Positions 15,550-24,399 of a stretch of DNA of 29,186 nt are shown here, in pieces. The notes under the pieces were generated by a model. That model was not told the origin of the DNA. It saw only the letters and a program-made list of their open reading frames with translations, and ran no database searches. The stretch is taken from the NCBI GenBank assembly GCA_018609935.1, contig JAHENH010000040.1:1-29186 (forward strand). The letters are read 5' to 3'. How positions within the stretch are numbered: the stretch's first letter is position 1; every line of letters starts with the position of its first letter. The position numbers were made by a program, and so were the translations under genes. This DNA comes from Halobacteriales archaeon. GTDB taxonomy: Archaea; Halobacteriota; Halobacteria; Halorutilales; JAHENH01.

Positions 15550-15915
15550 TTAGATGACGTAACTTGCAGACAAACCACAGAAATATGTCCCCAAGTCTTT
15601 ATTGTCCCTAGAGATTGCAGTCTCCACAGCCGTAACTTTCACATGTCCCATGTCTAAACTTTCAGATTTTACAATCCCTCTTTCTAATGATGCTAAGTAC
15701 CACATTGTAGTTGCTACCAACCTCAAATCCACAGCTTAGACAACTATGTTTTCGTTTCCACATATATTTTATTCGTCTTGACTCCATATCACGAATATTT
15801 TTTACTTGTACCTTTCGGATTAACCAATACTACTTCTGTACCAGTACTTTTAGCCTTGTATAGAAATAGCTGGATAGTTGAGATGAAATATCGAAGCCGA
15901 TGCTCTATAAGATAC
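15550..15915 (-). pseudogene. Degenerate tnpB (IS200/IS605, IS1341 type)
   Basis: Minus-strand translation in shifting frames reads as the C-terminal third of TnpB. Around 15800-15900 it gives EHRLRYFISTIQLF, then YKAKSTGTEVVLVNPKGTS, the region before the zinc ribbon. The first zinc CxxC is destroyed: it reads Tyr-Ser-stop-Tyr at about 15787-15798. The second CxxC survives as CLSCGFEVGSNYN (about 15704-15742). After a frameshift, GHVKVTAVETAIS and SASYVI (15550-15660) match the usual haloarchaeal TnpB tail. There are several stops and at least one frameshift and the N-terminal two-thirds are missing or unreadable, so it is not functional. A complete 60-codon frame within it (15550-15732) is a by-product of the decay and not a gene. 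Confidence 0.8.
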
Positions 15916-16016
15916 ACTCACCAACTATTTTAATTGGTTAAACCGATCTATCCCCAATCTAATCCACATATATATGTTAGGAAAAGAGAAGGAAGGCATC
16001 TAACCTAAAAGTTAAA
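15916..16016. other. Spacer upstream of tnpB relic
   Basis: About 100 AT-rich bases between the readable part of the tnpB relic and the SDR gene stop. They may include further decayed tnpB sequence, but translation gives nothing recognisable. Confidence 0.3.
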
Positions 16017-16808
16017 CTATAGGTTAGATCTACAGACACCACCATCAATAGGTATAGCAACACCATTTATATAACTAGCTTTGTCTGAAGAAAGAAAACC
16101 AACTAGTTCACCTAGCTCTTGAGGATTGCCTATTCTTTCTAAAGGAATATCCTTACTTCTATCAGCTAGCCCTTCTTCATAGCTATCATAGTCACCTCTT
16201 TTAACACCTTGTTCTATTAGTTCCTCTATCCTAGGTGTCTCATGGCTTCCTGGTAAAACTGCATTAACACGTATTTCAGGAGCAAGCTCTCTAGACAAAG
16301 TTTTTTCTAGTCCAATAACACTCATACGTACCGAGTTTGATAATACAAGACTTTCTAAAGCTTCTTTAACGCTTCTTGAAGTTATATTAACAATAGTCCC
16401 ACCCCCATCTTCCCTAAGATATGGTGCAGATTCCCGAATTAAACGAACTACACTCATAACAAGTAAATCAAATGCCTCATACCATTCCTCATCACTTTTA
16501 TCCAGAAAATCACCACTTTCAGGCCCTCCAGCGCTAGTAACAATATGGTCTAAACCTCCAAATTCCTCTAAAGTAGTTGAAATAAGATCATCTATATCTT
16601 GTTTTTTTGTTATGTCTCCCTTTTTACCTATCACTTTTCCTTTTGTATTTTCATTAAGTTCTACTATAGTTTTATCTAATTTCTCTCTGTTCCTTCCATT
16701 TATAACAACATTAGCTCCTTCTCTTGCTAAAACATAAGCAGATGCCTTGCCTAGACCACTACTGGAAGCAGTAATTAACGCTGTATTATCTTCTATTCCA
16801 AGATCCAT
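16017..16808 (-). CDS. SDR-family protein with altered active site
   Basis: A 263-residue short-chain dehydrogenase/reductase fold. The cofactor motif reads TASSSGLG (13-20), the strand-4 motif is TSAGG (91-95), and the C-terminal PIDGG is typical. Where classical SDRs have the catalytic YxxxK, this protein reads LVLSN (154-158), so the Tyr is replaced by Leu and the Lys by Asn, while Ser144/Ser146 remain. Relatives with an LxLSN pattern are widely annotated as 3-oxoacyl-ACP reductase-like, so this is a real subfamily and not decay, but its reaction is not known to me. It starts at an ATG 40 bases after the CBS-ParB gene, so the two are probably cotranscribed. Confidence 0.85.
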   Translation of the reverse strand: MDLGIEDNTALITASSSGLGKASAYVLAREGANVVINGRNREKLDKTIVELNENTKGKVIGKKGDITKKQDIDDLISTTLEEFGGLDHIVTSAGGPESGDFLDKSDEEWYEAFDLLVMSVVRLIRESAPYLREDGGGTIVNITSRSVKEALESLVLSNSVRMSVIGLEKTLSRELAPEIRVNAVLPGSHETPRIEELIEQGVKRGDYDSYEEGLADRSKDIPLERIGNPQELGELVGFLSSDKASYINGVAIPIDGGVCRSNL

Positions 16809-16848
16809 AAAGAAATAATAAACCTAAAAAATGAAATAATTGACCTTT

Positions 16849-17634
16849 TCATTCCTCTTCAAACCTTGTTGCTTCAACTAATGGATGTCTAGCATAGTCA
16901 ACTATCTCTATATCATCTAATGTCTCTAGGCCAGCTTCCTTTGCAGTTTTTTCCATGCCTAGCTCAACATCTTCATCTACAACTAGTATATATGCAGACA
17001 TCTCATCTATATCAAGCCTCATTGCTGCTACAACTCTATGATGGCCATCAACTAATAGAAATTCATCCCCTCTCTGTATAACAATCAAGGGTTCTGCAAG
17101 ACCTCTTTTAAGTTCATAGGTTCTACCCTCCAGTTCATCAGCATAAATCTTTAATTGAGTTGGTTTTAAATTCTTTATTTTCACATTTTCCCGTTTTTCA
17201 TCAACTGTAATATCATGTATAGATTCAAAAGTTTCCTTTAATCCCCAAACTTTTCTAGGTGTAACTCTTTCTATTTGAGATCTTATAACATCACTATTAG
17301 ATATTATCCCCACAATTTTTCCATCTTTATTAACTACTGGAAGCTTCTGAATTCCGCTCCGTAAAACAACTCTAGCTGCATCATCAATTTCCATTTCAGG
17401 CTCAGCCACCACTAAATCAGTAGACATCAGTTCTTCCATTACAGTATCTCTATCCTGTCCTAAAAGATCATTAGCAGTTATAAAACCCCTAAGTTTTTCA
17501 TCTTCACTAACTACTGGAACACCCGAATGACCACGATCCATCTTCTCAATGGCATCTTCAACAGTTTCATCTAAAGAAACAGTTACTACATCTCTTGTCA
17601 TATAGTCCTTTACTTTTGGCTTCTTATTTTCCAT
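16849..17634 (-). CDS. CBS-domain pair fused to ParB/SerK-like domain
   Basis: A 261-residue cytoplasmic protein. Residues about 7-120 hold two CBS repeats (VKDYMTRDVVTVSLDETVED and MEELMSTDLVVAEPEMEIDD), which usually bind adenosyl nucleotides and act as a sensor. Residues about 140-250 hold a ParB/sulfiredoxin-type domain with LLVDGHHRVVAAMRL (DGHHR at 196-200). This DGHHR domain is also used by the archaeal ADP-dependent serine kinase SerK of Thermococcus, so ATP/ADP-linked phosphotransfer is as plausible as a DNA-related function; no HTH follows the domain, which argues against chromosome partitioning. Similar fusions are known in archaea. It precedes the SDR gene by 40 bases. Confidence 0.85.
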   Translation of the reverse strand: MENKKPKVKDYMTRDVVTVSLDETVEDAIEKMDRGHSGVPVVSEDEKLRGFITANDLLGQDRDTVMEELMSTDLVVAEPEMEIDDAARVVLRSGIQKLPVVNKDGKIVGIISNSDVIRSQIERVTPRKVWGLKETFESIHDITVDEKRENVKIKNLKPTQLKIYADELEGRTYELKRGLAEPLIVIQRGDEFLLVDGHHRVVAAMRLDIDEMSAYILVVDEDVELGMEKTAKEAGLETLDDIEIVDYARHPLVEATRFEEE

Positions 17635-17875
17635 TATATAAAATAAAGAACCAAAACACGAAGTATCTAGGTTTTTAATTTTATTTTAAATAGACTACAC
17701 TATCATTTTTTATCTAAAATAGTTCTCTAGTTAGATTGCTAGTTTATTTTACTATTTTTAAAAGAAGGAGGGAACTCCGAAATTAGTTGAAATTAAAAAA
17801 AACTTAAGGCAATAGTTTAAAACTGGCTGACACAATATCTTCTAGGAGATACATGGAGTCATCCATATATTAGAG
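17635..17875. other. Spacer between DUF123 gene and CBS-ParB gene
   Basis: A 241-base AT-rich stretch with a plausible promoter zone for the CBS-ParB gene near 17660-17700. No frame or RNA is recognised. Confidence 0.35.
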
Positions 17876-18250
17876 TTATAATAGATGAGCCTCTCTTACA
17901 TTATCTATGGGACGGTCAGAAAAGTAGGAAAGATGTGAAAAACATGAACAGTCAGAACATCCAAATCCCTCGATATATTTCCCTCCAATTTTAGATGCTA
18001 CTATACATTCAGGAGTTTCAGATGATATTATTTTATCGATGTACGTCAAAGAATTTGAATTAAGATAATCAATATGCCACCAGATCGAGCCTTCACGTTT
18101 TTCTGACATTCTCTTGTGTCTTTTTATCCTAGACCTATCTCCAGATCCGGTATATGTATAAAATCCTTCTTTAAAGTATATTTCGCCTAAAGCACCTATT
18201 TTTATCTTTGTATCATTCTCTAGATATAATATTAAAGTATAGGAATTCAA
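17876..18250 (-). CDS. DUF123 / GIY-YIG superfamily protein
   Basis: A 124-residue protein of the DUF123 family (COG1833), a branch of the GIY-YIG nuclease fold. Landmarks are the early GALGEIYFKEGFYTYTGSG (19-37) with the YTG of the fold, RIKRHKRM, WWHIDYL (57-63), the ECIVASKI helix, and the C-terminal FGCSDCSCFSHLSYF with a cluster of cysteines and a His. Haloarchaeal relatives occur alone or fused to endonuclease III; a nucleic-acid repair role is inferred, and no activity is established to my knowledge. The start must be TTG at 18250, since a stop lies three codons upstream and the next ATG would remove the core. It begins 16 bases after nuoN and may ride on the nuo transcript. Confidence 0.85.
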   Translation of the reverse strand: MNSYTLILYLENDTKIKIGALGEIYFKEGFYTYTGSGDRSRIKRHKRMSEKREGSIWWHIDYLNSNSLTYIDKIISSETPECIVASKIGGKYIEGFGCSDCSCFSHLSYFSDRPIDNVREAHLL

Positions 18251-18266
18251 GTTATCTTAGAATAAT

Positions 18267-19712
18267 CTATAAAAGGATAGTTGTTGCATCTATAGCAGTA
18301 CTTACAATTGGGTCAAAAGCAAATAATAATACAAAGGTAATTATTGCAGCTACAGCTATAGGTAAATATAGTGAAATTGGTTTATTATCTATATTTGGTT
18401 GTTCTTCATTAGGTTTTTCAACCCACATGAAGCGTAGTACACGTGAGTAGTAATAGAGGGATAAAGCACTGTTTATTATGCCTATAAGAGCTAGCCACCA
18501 AAAACCTGCATTTACCGCACTTCCAAATAATACAAGTTTTGATAGAAATCCTCCTCCTACTGGTAATCCTGCTAGAGATAATAGAAAGACCCCCATTGCT
18601 ATACCTATCATTGGATATCTTTTAGCTATTCCAGCATAATCTTTAAATTCGTATCCATATCCCCAATAATCATCCACTAGAGCAACTACCAAGAAAGCAC
18701 CTGTATTCATTATTCCATATACAAATAAATGAGTTGCTGCAGCCCCTATAGCTAGTGAAGAAGCAGATGTAGATCCTGAAAAAACTGCAAGAGCCATAAA
18801 AGCATATCCAGCATGCCCTATAGATGAGTAAGCTAACATTCTTTTTACGTTTGTTTGTACTGCAGCAGCGAAGTTTCCAAAAGTCATAGTTAATATAGCA
18901 ATTATTTGCGCAGCTGGAAGCCATGCACCTGTGGGAAAAGCCACTGCAAAAATTCTGAATAATAAAACAAATCCAGCTATTTTAGAGGCACTAGACACAA
19001 AAGCAGTTATTGTACTTGGCGCTCCAGTATATGCGTCTGGAGCCCAAAGTTGAAACGGAACAGCTGCAACTTTAAATGAAAACCCAAAAAGAACAAGTAA
19101 AGATCCTAAAATTATTGTTGGTGTTACTGAAGTATTACTTATTTCAACTAAATCAAAAGAACCTGTACCCCCATAGATTAGAGAAATCCCATATAATAAA
19201 ATTGCACTAGATAAAGCCCCTAATAAGAAATATTTCATTCCACCTTCTATGCTTGATTTCTTCTTTTTCATGAACGCAACTAATGAGTATGAAGGAAGAG
19301 AAGCGAGTTCTAATGCGATAAATGCAGTAACTAATGTGCGTGCACTAGCCATAACTAACATACCTATTGTAGCTAGTAGAACTAATGACATAAACTCAGT
19401 AATATCGTCAGATCCTTCAGGATATGTTTTCTTTATAAATTCTAAACTTGAAAATATCACTAAACCTGATACTACGAGTATAGCTACTTTAAAGAAAAGT
19501 GAAAAATCATCTACAACTAAGTTACCCGAAAAAAGCTCTCTGCTTGGACCTCTAAGTAAAAACAATGAAGATATAATCGAAAGTATAACTGAAGCTAATG
19601 CTGTACCAGTAATTATACGTGAATATTGTTGTTCCGTAAAGGTATCAACCAGCAAAACAAGCAGGGCTCCTATTCCAACTATTAGTTCAGGGGATAGAGC
19701 ATGTATAGACAT
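18267..19712 (-). CDS. nuoN: Complex I subunit N, antiporter-like
   Basis: A 481-residue membrane protein with about 14 helices, one of three Mrp-antiporter-like proton-translocating subunits of complex I. The key pumping residues are in place: Glu135 in ALELASLPSYS and Lys214 in FSFKVAAVPFQLWAPDAYTGAPS, matching E133 and K217 of the bacterial subunit. The LLAYSSIGHAGY-type broken helix (MLAYSSIGHAGYAF) is also present. Its ATG overlaps the TAA of nuoM (TAATG), with an AGGTGG ribosome-binding site at 19719-19724 spaced by 6 bases. It is the last nuo gene of the cluster. Confidence 0.95.
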   Translation of the reverse strand: MSIHALSPELIVGIGALLVLLVDTFTEQQYSRIITGTALASVILSIISSLFLLRGPSRELFSGNLVVDDFSLFFKVAILVVSGLVIFSSLEFIKKTYPEGSDDITEFMSLVLLATIGMLVMASARTLVTAFIALELASLPSYSLVAFMKKKKSSIEGGMKYFLLGALSSAILLYGISLIYGGTGSFDLVEISNTSVTPTIILGSLLVLFGFSFKVAAVPFQLWAPDAYTGAPSTITAFVSSASKIAGFVLLFRIFAVAFPTGAWLPAAQIIAILTMTFGNFAAAVQTNVKRMLAYSSIGHAGYAFMALAVFSGSTSASSLAIGAAATHLFVYGIMNTGAFLVVALVDDYWGYGYEFKDYAGIAKRYPMIGIAMGVFLLSLAGLPVGGGFLSKLVLFGSAVNAGFWWLALIGIINSALSLYYYSRVLRFMWVEKPNEEQPNIDNKPISLYLPIAVAAIITFVLLFAFDPIVSTAIDATTILL

Positions 19713-21235
19713 TATATACCACCTGTTATGAAATCAACAATAGGAGATGTCGATGTCTGTATTGTATTATAGGCTATATCAGGATATATACCTAGTAGAA
19801 CTACAGCTAATATTAAAACAACTAAAGGAAGTATCTCCACAGGTGATGCTTCTTCCACAATATCGGGCGCATTATATTCTCCGAAGAATGTTAGCTGCAT
19901 AGAGAAAAGAAGATATCCAGCTACTATAACTATTCCAAACATAGCTATTGGAACTATAAGTAAAGACATAGGAAAAGCATTGAAACTTCCCAGAAATACG
20001 AAAAGTTCTGCAGCAAACCCAGACATACCTGGAAGTCCAAGATATCCAAATGCTCCAGCTACAAATGCCCCCGCAACCCAAGGCATCCTTTGGGCTAAAC
20101 CTGAAAGTTCGTCTATTTGACGTGTATGTGTTTTGCTGTATACCACTCCAACGACCATGAATAACAGTCCACTAAATAGTCCATGTGATATCATCTGAAA
20201 TGTAGCTCCTCCTATTCCATAATATGTGAAGGCAGCTAACCCAACCAGTACATATCCCATACTTGAAATAGAAGAGTAAGCCACTATACGTTTTAGATCA
20301 TTTTGAGATGCTGCAAGTATAGAACCATAGATTACACTTAAAGCCCCAATAGCTGCTATAGGTGTAGTAAGTTGTATAGCTATATCAGACAACATAGTAA
20401 AATTAAATCGAAGTATAGCATATGTCCCCATTTTTAGTAAAACACCCGCTAATAATACAGAAACAGGAGACGGCGCTTCCACGTGTGCATCTGGAAGCCA
20501 TGTATGAAATGGTACAATAGGAACCTTAACTGCAAACCCAATAAATAGTGCAATAAATGCTGCAAACATTAATATTTCTTTAGATACACCAAATGCACCT
20601 GAAATGGATCCTGAGTCAATAGCTTGTGTTAATGATATTAGACTAAACGAATCTATACTTGAATTAAAGAAAAGTGCGACAACACCTATAAACATAATTA
20701 ACGATGCTATATTTGTGTATACGAAAAATTTCATCGCAGCATAACGCCTTCTTTCATGTCCCCAAACAGCGATTAGGAAATACATTGGAATTAAAACTGC
20801 TTCCCAGAATACATAGAACAATAAGAAGTCAAGCGAAGCAAATACACCAACCAAGGATCCTTCTAAAAAGAGTACAAGTGCATAGAATTGATTTTCTCTT
20901 TTATCTATTATTTTCCATGCGCTCATTATAGCTAAACTTGAAAGTAGTGTAGTTAATAAGATTAAAACAATAGAAACACCGTCTAACCCTACAAGATATT
21001 GTATTTTATATCCAGCTATATCTATCCATGCTATTTTCTCAGTTAGAGCTATGTCTCCAAGTAATACATTACCTTCAAACTCTCCAGACATCCAAGCATA
21101 AATAGATCCTATTAATGGAACTAAAGATACGATAAATGCTAAATATTTTACAATATCTTTATCCACTACACGTATAGATAAAGCTATTAAGGCACTAGCT
21201 AGCAAGGGAAAAGCAATTAAGAAGCTAATCAACAT
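19712..21235 (-). CDS. nuoM: Complex I subunit M, antiporter-like
   Basis: A 507-residue membrane subunit of about 14 helices, the central proton channel of complex I. Glu145 in YVFWEAVLIPMYFL and Lys237 in FAVKVPIVPFHTWLPDAHVEAPSPVSV correspond to E144 and K234 of the bacterial protein, and the broken-helix RIVAYSSISSMGYV is present. The ATG at 21235 has AAGGTGAA upstream (about 21241-21248), a clear Shine-Dalgarno. It lies 79 bases after nuoL and overlaps nuoN by one base. The length is normal for archaeal NuoM. Confidence 0.95.
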   Translation of the reverse strand: MLISFLIAFPLLASALIALSIRVVDKDIVKYLAFIVSLVPLIGSIYAWMSGEFEGNVLLGDIALTEKIAWIDIAGYKIQYLVGLDGVSIVLILLTTLLSSLAIMSAWKIIDKRENQFYALVLFLEGSLVGVFASLDFLLFYVFWEAVLIPMYFLIAVWGHERRRYAAMKFFVYTNIASLIMFIGVVALFFNSSIDSFSLISLTQAIDSGSISGAFGVSKEILMFAAFIALFIGFAVKVPIVPFHTWLPDAHVEAPSPVSVLLAGVLLKMGTYAILRFNFTMLSDIAIQLTTPIAAIGALSVIYGSILAASQNDLKRIVAYSSISSMGYVLVGLAAFTYYGIGGATFQMISHGLFSGLLFMVVGVVYSKTHTRQIDELSGLAQRMPWVAGAFVAGAFGYLGLPGMSGFAAELFVFLGSFNAFPMSLLIVPIAMFGIVIVAGYLLFSMQLTFFGEYNAPDIVEEASPVEILPLVVLILAVVLLGIYPDIAYNTIQTSTSPIVDFITGGI

Positions 21236-21314
21236 TGGTATTCACCTTTATATTGTCCATCATTATAGTTTTTCAGATATCTTTTCTTAATTCTACTATT
21301 TTTATTGTTCAACA

Positions 21315-23246
21315 CTATAACCACCCCCCAATGAATCCTGTAATAATAATTAAAGCTATAAAACTGAAGATTATTAAAGCAGCATATTGTGTCACTTTAC
21401 CAGTCTGCACTCTTCTCATTGCATCTCCACTCCCAAAGGAAACTTTGGAGATTGCATTTACTATTCCATCTACTACATCTATATCAAATAAATCTACCCA
21501 ATCTGAAAATTTTAAAAAGTTCCAAGATAAACCTATCTGGAAAGAATTTATATAATATCTATTTTCAAGTATTTTTGTTATTACTCCCCAATTTTCTTTT
21601 CTTTTTGTTGGATTATCTTTATATAATATAAATCCAGCTATAGAGCCTATTAACGCTAAAAGTAATGAAATACCTGTAACTCCAAGATTTACTACACTAT
21701 CCCCATGACCTGATGTAAGAAAATCACCTAGTGTATGTATACCTATTGGAGCTGCATTTACAAATCCGCTTACTATTGCTAGAATACCTAATAGAACAAG
21801 TGGTATTATAGCGTATATTGAGTTTTCATTTGCATTTTCCGAATGTTCGCTTCTAGATTCACCATGGAATGTTAGAGCCACCATTCTAAATGTGTAAAAA
21901 CCAGTAAATACCACTGCTACTAAACCCATTAAAAATGGTATCCACATTAATGGTTCAGAAGTTATTGCTTGGTTGAATACATATGCAAGTACTTCATCTT
22001 TTGACCAAAATCCACTGAATGGAATTATTCCAGCAAGAGCTAGAGAGCCTACTAAGAATGTATAATAGGTTATAGGCATTGACTTTTTCAGTCCGCCATG
22101 TTTCCACATATCCATTGTATGATGTGTAGCTATTATTACACTACCAGCTCCTAAGAAGAGAAGAGCTTTGAAAAATGCATGATTCATTAAATGGAAGACT
22201 GCTGCTGTATATCCTCCCGCACCTAAAGCCAACATCATATAACCATATTGAGAGATAGTCGAGTATGCAAGAACACGTTTTATATCATCCATCACTATTC
22301 CCATTGTAGCTGATATTAATGCAGTGAATCCTCCTATAAAAGCAATTATTAACAGAGCGTTTGGTGATAAATGATAAAGAGGGAATAATCTAGCTACTAG
22401 ATATACACCAGCAGCAACCATTGTTGCTGCATGTATCAAAGCTGAAACTGGGGTTGGACCCTCCATGGCTTCCGGAAGCCATGTATGAAGAGGGAATTGA
22501 GCACTTTTCCCTATAACTCCACCCAGAATTAGTAGACTAATTAATAGGATTCCAGTTTCAGATGAGAATCCTAAAGTATTTTCCCCTTGATTTATTGCTG
22601 TTTCCGCTATAGTAAAGATTGAATTCTCCCCAACAAAATTTAAGGTTCCGAAAGCTGCAAAAGAAGCAACTAGACCCACCAAAAAGAAGTAGTCACCAAA
22701 CCGTGTAACTAAAAAAGCTTTTTTCGCTGCACTAGCAGCTTCAGGAGTTGAAAACCAGAAGTTAATCAACCACCATGAACAGAACCCTACTAGTTCAAAA
22801 AAGACGAATGAAGTAAGTAAGTTTGATGAAACTACAAAGAAAAGCATACTTCCAGTAAATAGGGAAAGTCCAGCATAATATCTTGGAAGTCCTGACTCGT
22901 TTTCTTCATTCATATAGGCCTTAGAGAAGACATGGACCAGAAATGCTACAATAGAAACTATAACTAAAGTAAGAGAACTTAGAGGATCTATTAGTATACC
23001 AAAAACTAAATCAGGTGCTACACCACCTGTAGTCCATATATATTTAGCTACCTGTTGTATTTCATTTCCCTGAATCCGTATTAAAATAACTACACTTAGA
23101 ATAAGAGATAATAAAGTTGCAATTGTACCCACCAACCAGCTCAATAATCCTCCAATACCTTTTTTCCTAGGTAATACGCCTGCCAATAATATTAATATAA
23201 AAGAGACAAAGGGAATTAAAGGAATTAATGGTGTTTGGTCTATCAT
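21315..23246 (-). CDS. nuoL: Complex I subunit L, antiporter-like
   Basis: A 643-residue membrane subunit, the distal proton-pumping unit with the long C-terminal lateral helix. Glu151 in FVFFELVGFCSWWLINFW and Lys247 in VIGKSAQFPLHTWLPEAMEGPTPVSALIHAATM are the pump residues (E144 and K229 in bacteria); RVLAYSTISQYGYM is the broken helix. The last 200 residues contain charged segments and a final helix, as expected for the lateral arm and anchor. A GTG at 23255 would add three residues inside nuoK, but the ATG at 23246 has GAGGTGG five bases upstream and two bases after the nuoK stop, so it is preferred. Confidence 0.95.
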   Translation of the reverse strand: MIDQTPLIPLIPFVSFILILLAGVLPRKKGIGGLLSWLVGTIATLLSLILSVVILIRIQGNEIQQVAKYIWTTGGVAPDLVFGILIDPLSSLTLVIVSIVAFLVHVFSKAYMNEENESGLPRYYAGLSLFTGSMLFFVVSSNLLTSFVFFELVGFCSWWLINFWFSTPEAASAAKKAFLVTRFGDYFFLVGLVASFAAFGTLNFVGENSIFTIAETAINQGENTLGFSSETGILLISLLILGGVIGKSAQFPLHTWLPEAMEGPTPVSALIHAATMVAAGVYLVARLFPLYHLSPNALLIIAFIGGFTALISATMGIVMDDIKRVLAYSTISQYGYMMLALGAGGYTAAVFHLMNHAFFKALLFLGAGSVIIATHHTMDMWKHGGLKKSMPITYYTFLVGSLALAGIIPFSGFWSKDEVLAYVFNQAITSEPLMWIPFLMGLVAVVFTGFYTFRMVALTFHGESRSEHSENANENSIYAIIPLVLLGILAIVSGFVNAAPIGIHTLGDFLTSGHGDSVVNLGVTGISLLLALIGSIAGFILYKDNPTKRKENWGVITKILENRYYINSFQIGLSWNFLKFSDWVDLFDIDVVDGIVNAISKVSFGSGDAMRRVQTGKVTQYAALIIFSFIALIIITGFIGGWL

Positions 23247-23248
23247 TT

Positions 23249-23554
23249 TTACCACCTCATAATACTTGGCTTTGTTACATCTACTTCTCCGAATTCTCTA
23301 TACATCGATATAAAGATGCCTAGACCTATAGCAACCTCTGATGCAGCAATTGCTAGAGTAAATAATGTAAATACCTGTCCTTGAATATTACCTAGTTGTG
23401 CGGAAAATGCAACTAGATTTATATTAGCTGCATTTAGCATAAGTTCAACAGACATCAATATTACAATAGCGTTTGTCCTACTAAGAACTCCATATACTCC
23501 AATAGCAAATACTGCAGCACTCAATATTACATAATAACTAGTTGGAACCATCAT
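23249..23554 (-). CDS. nuoK: Complex I subunit K
   Basis: A 101-residue protein with three transmembrane helices, part of the proton path between the quinone site and the antiporter subunits. Glu37 (ILMSVELMLNAANINLVAF) and Glu73 (IAASEVAIGLGIFI) correspond to the essential E36 and E72 of the bacterial subunit. It has two adjacent ATGs; the first at 23554 follows AGAGGTGATGG closely. It ends 2 bases before the nuoL ATG, so the two are translationally coupled, and starts 63 bases after nuoJ2. Confidence 0.95.
   Translation of the reverse strand: MMVPTSYYVILSAAVFAIGVYGVLSRTNAIVILMSVELMLNAANINLVAFSAQLGNIQGQVFTLFTLAIAASEVAIGLGIFISMYREFGEVDVTKPSIMRW
23252..23258 (-). promoter_or_regulatory. Shine-Dalgarno of nuoL
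   Basis: GAGGTGG on the minus strand lies within the last codons of nuoK, 5 bases before the nuoL ATG at 23246. It decides the start over the in-frame GTG at 23255, which lies inside the motif. Confidence 0.7.
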
Positions 23555-23617
23555 CCATCACCTCTTTTTTTTGTAATAAACTTCTATTTTTGTTTATTTT
23601 TTTAATCATATCTGAAA

Positions 23618-23950
23618 TCATGATCCACCCTCTCTTTCTTTGTTAGATTCTTTTTCATTTTTTTGTAAGTTAAATCTGGGCTTCTTTTCTACTGCTTTCT
23701 CAACTTTTTTCTGTCTTCCTTCACGTTTCGCAAGATATATAGCACCAATTAGAGATGCAACCATAAGAACTGCAAGTATTTCTAATGAAACTACAAAATA
23801 TGTGAATAGCTCTCTCCCCAGCTTTTTGGTTATTGGTTCTGTTAAACCAATTGGTTGTCCCTGAAAAGAACTAAAAGATATACTAGCAAGAATAATAAAG
23901 AGAACTAAAACCAGAAGAGCAGGAATGGGTTGTATTTTATTCACTTTCAT
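23618..23950 (-). CDS. nuoJ2: Complex I subunit J, C-terminal half (NuoJ2)
   Basis: A 110-residue protein with two transmembrane helices (about 10-28 and 50-70) and a Lys/Glu-rich cytoplasmic tail. Haloarchaea encode NuoJ as two proteins; this one corresponds to the second half, with FTYFVVSLEILAVLMVASLIGAIYLAKRE as its characteristic last helix. It overlaps the nuoJ1 stop by 4 bases, typical for coupled translation of a split subunit. The tail is longer than needed for the fold and unstructured. Confidence 0.88.
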   Translation of the reverse strand: MKVNKIQPIPALLVLVLFIILASISFSSFQGQPIGLTEPITKKLGRELFTYFVVSLEILAVLMVASLIGAIYLAKREGRQKKVEKAVEKKPRFNLQKNEKESNKEREGGS

Positions 23951-24204
23951 GTTTCCTCCGGACTTCTTCCTACTAACATAACTGCAAATGCGATCAGTAT
24001 CAATACTCCCCCCACATACACCAGTATTTGCATTGCTGCAACGAAACTTGCCTGTAACATTACAAAATGTACTGCAACACTTCCAAATGCAAGTCCTAGA
24101 AGTAACGCATCATAAAATATGTCCTTCACAAGCACTAGACCCAATCCAGCCCCCAAAGTTACAATAGCGAAAAGAACAAAAACTATAATCTCCAGTGTCG
24201 TCAT
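23947..24204 (-). CDS. nuoJ1: Complex I subunit J, N-terminal half (NuoJ1)
   Basis: An 85-residue protein with three transmembrane helices, matching the first half of NuoJ: IVFVLFAIVTLGAGLGLVLVKDIFYDALLLGLAFGSVAVHFVML and QILVYVGGVLILIAFAVML, where YVGGVLILIAF contains the pi-bulge helix of the proton path. Because it ends there and NuoJ2 starts with a 4-base overlap, the subunit is split as in Haloarchaea. The ATG at 24204 has no Shine-Dalgarno; a 195-base gap to nuoI separates it, so a new promoter may start here. Confidence 0.88.
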   Translation of the reverse strand: MTTLEIIVFVLFAIVTLGAGLGLVLVKDIFYDALLLGLAFGSVAVHFVMLQASFVAAMQILVYVGGVLILIAFAVMLVGRSPEET

Positions 24205-24399
24205 GATCGGAGAAAGATAGCATTTAATTTCTTATTTTCGATTCTCATCGACATCATAAATATAAATAAATGAACAAAAATTTAAAAATATACATAATTA
24301 GTTAATTAATTTAATATATTAGTATATTATAATAATAGTAGTAAACCCATATAAACAAAAAATATGATATTATAAATATAGCTAGATTTACTTTACTTT
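24205..24399. other. AT-rich spacer between nuoI and nuoJ1
   Basis: These 195 bases inside the nuo cluster contain long A/T stretches and no coding frame. TATTTATATTTATGATG (minus strand, about 24253-24270) is TATA-like and could drive nuoJ1 onward with a leader of some 30 bases. Confidence 0.35.

Noticed and set aside
15550..15732. Complete 60-codon frame starting with ATG
   Set aside because: It mixes a frame-shifted zinc-ribbon region with the true TnpB tail, so it is a fragment of the pseudogene and not a gene.
16849..17634. Chromosome-partitioning ParB
   Set aside because: There is no HTH after the DGHHR domain, no parA neighbour and no parS-like repeats; the CBS fusion points to another role.
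19249..19731. 160-codon plus-strand frame opposite nuoN
   Set aside because: Its length comes from the low stop frequency opposite hydrophobic codons; it has no start signal or motif, and nuoN is certain.
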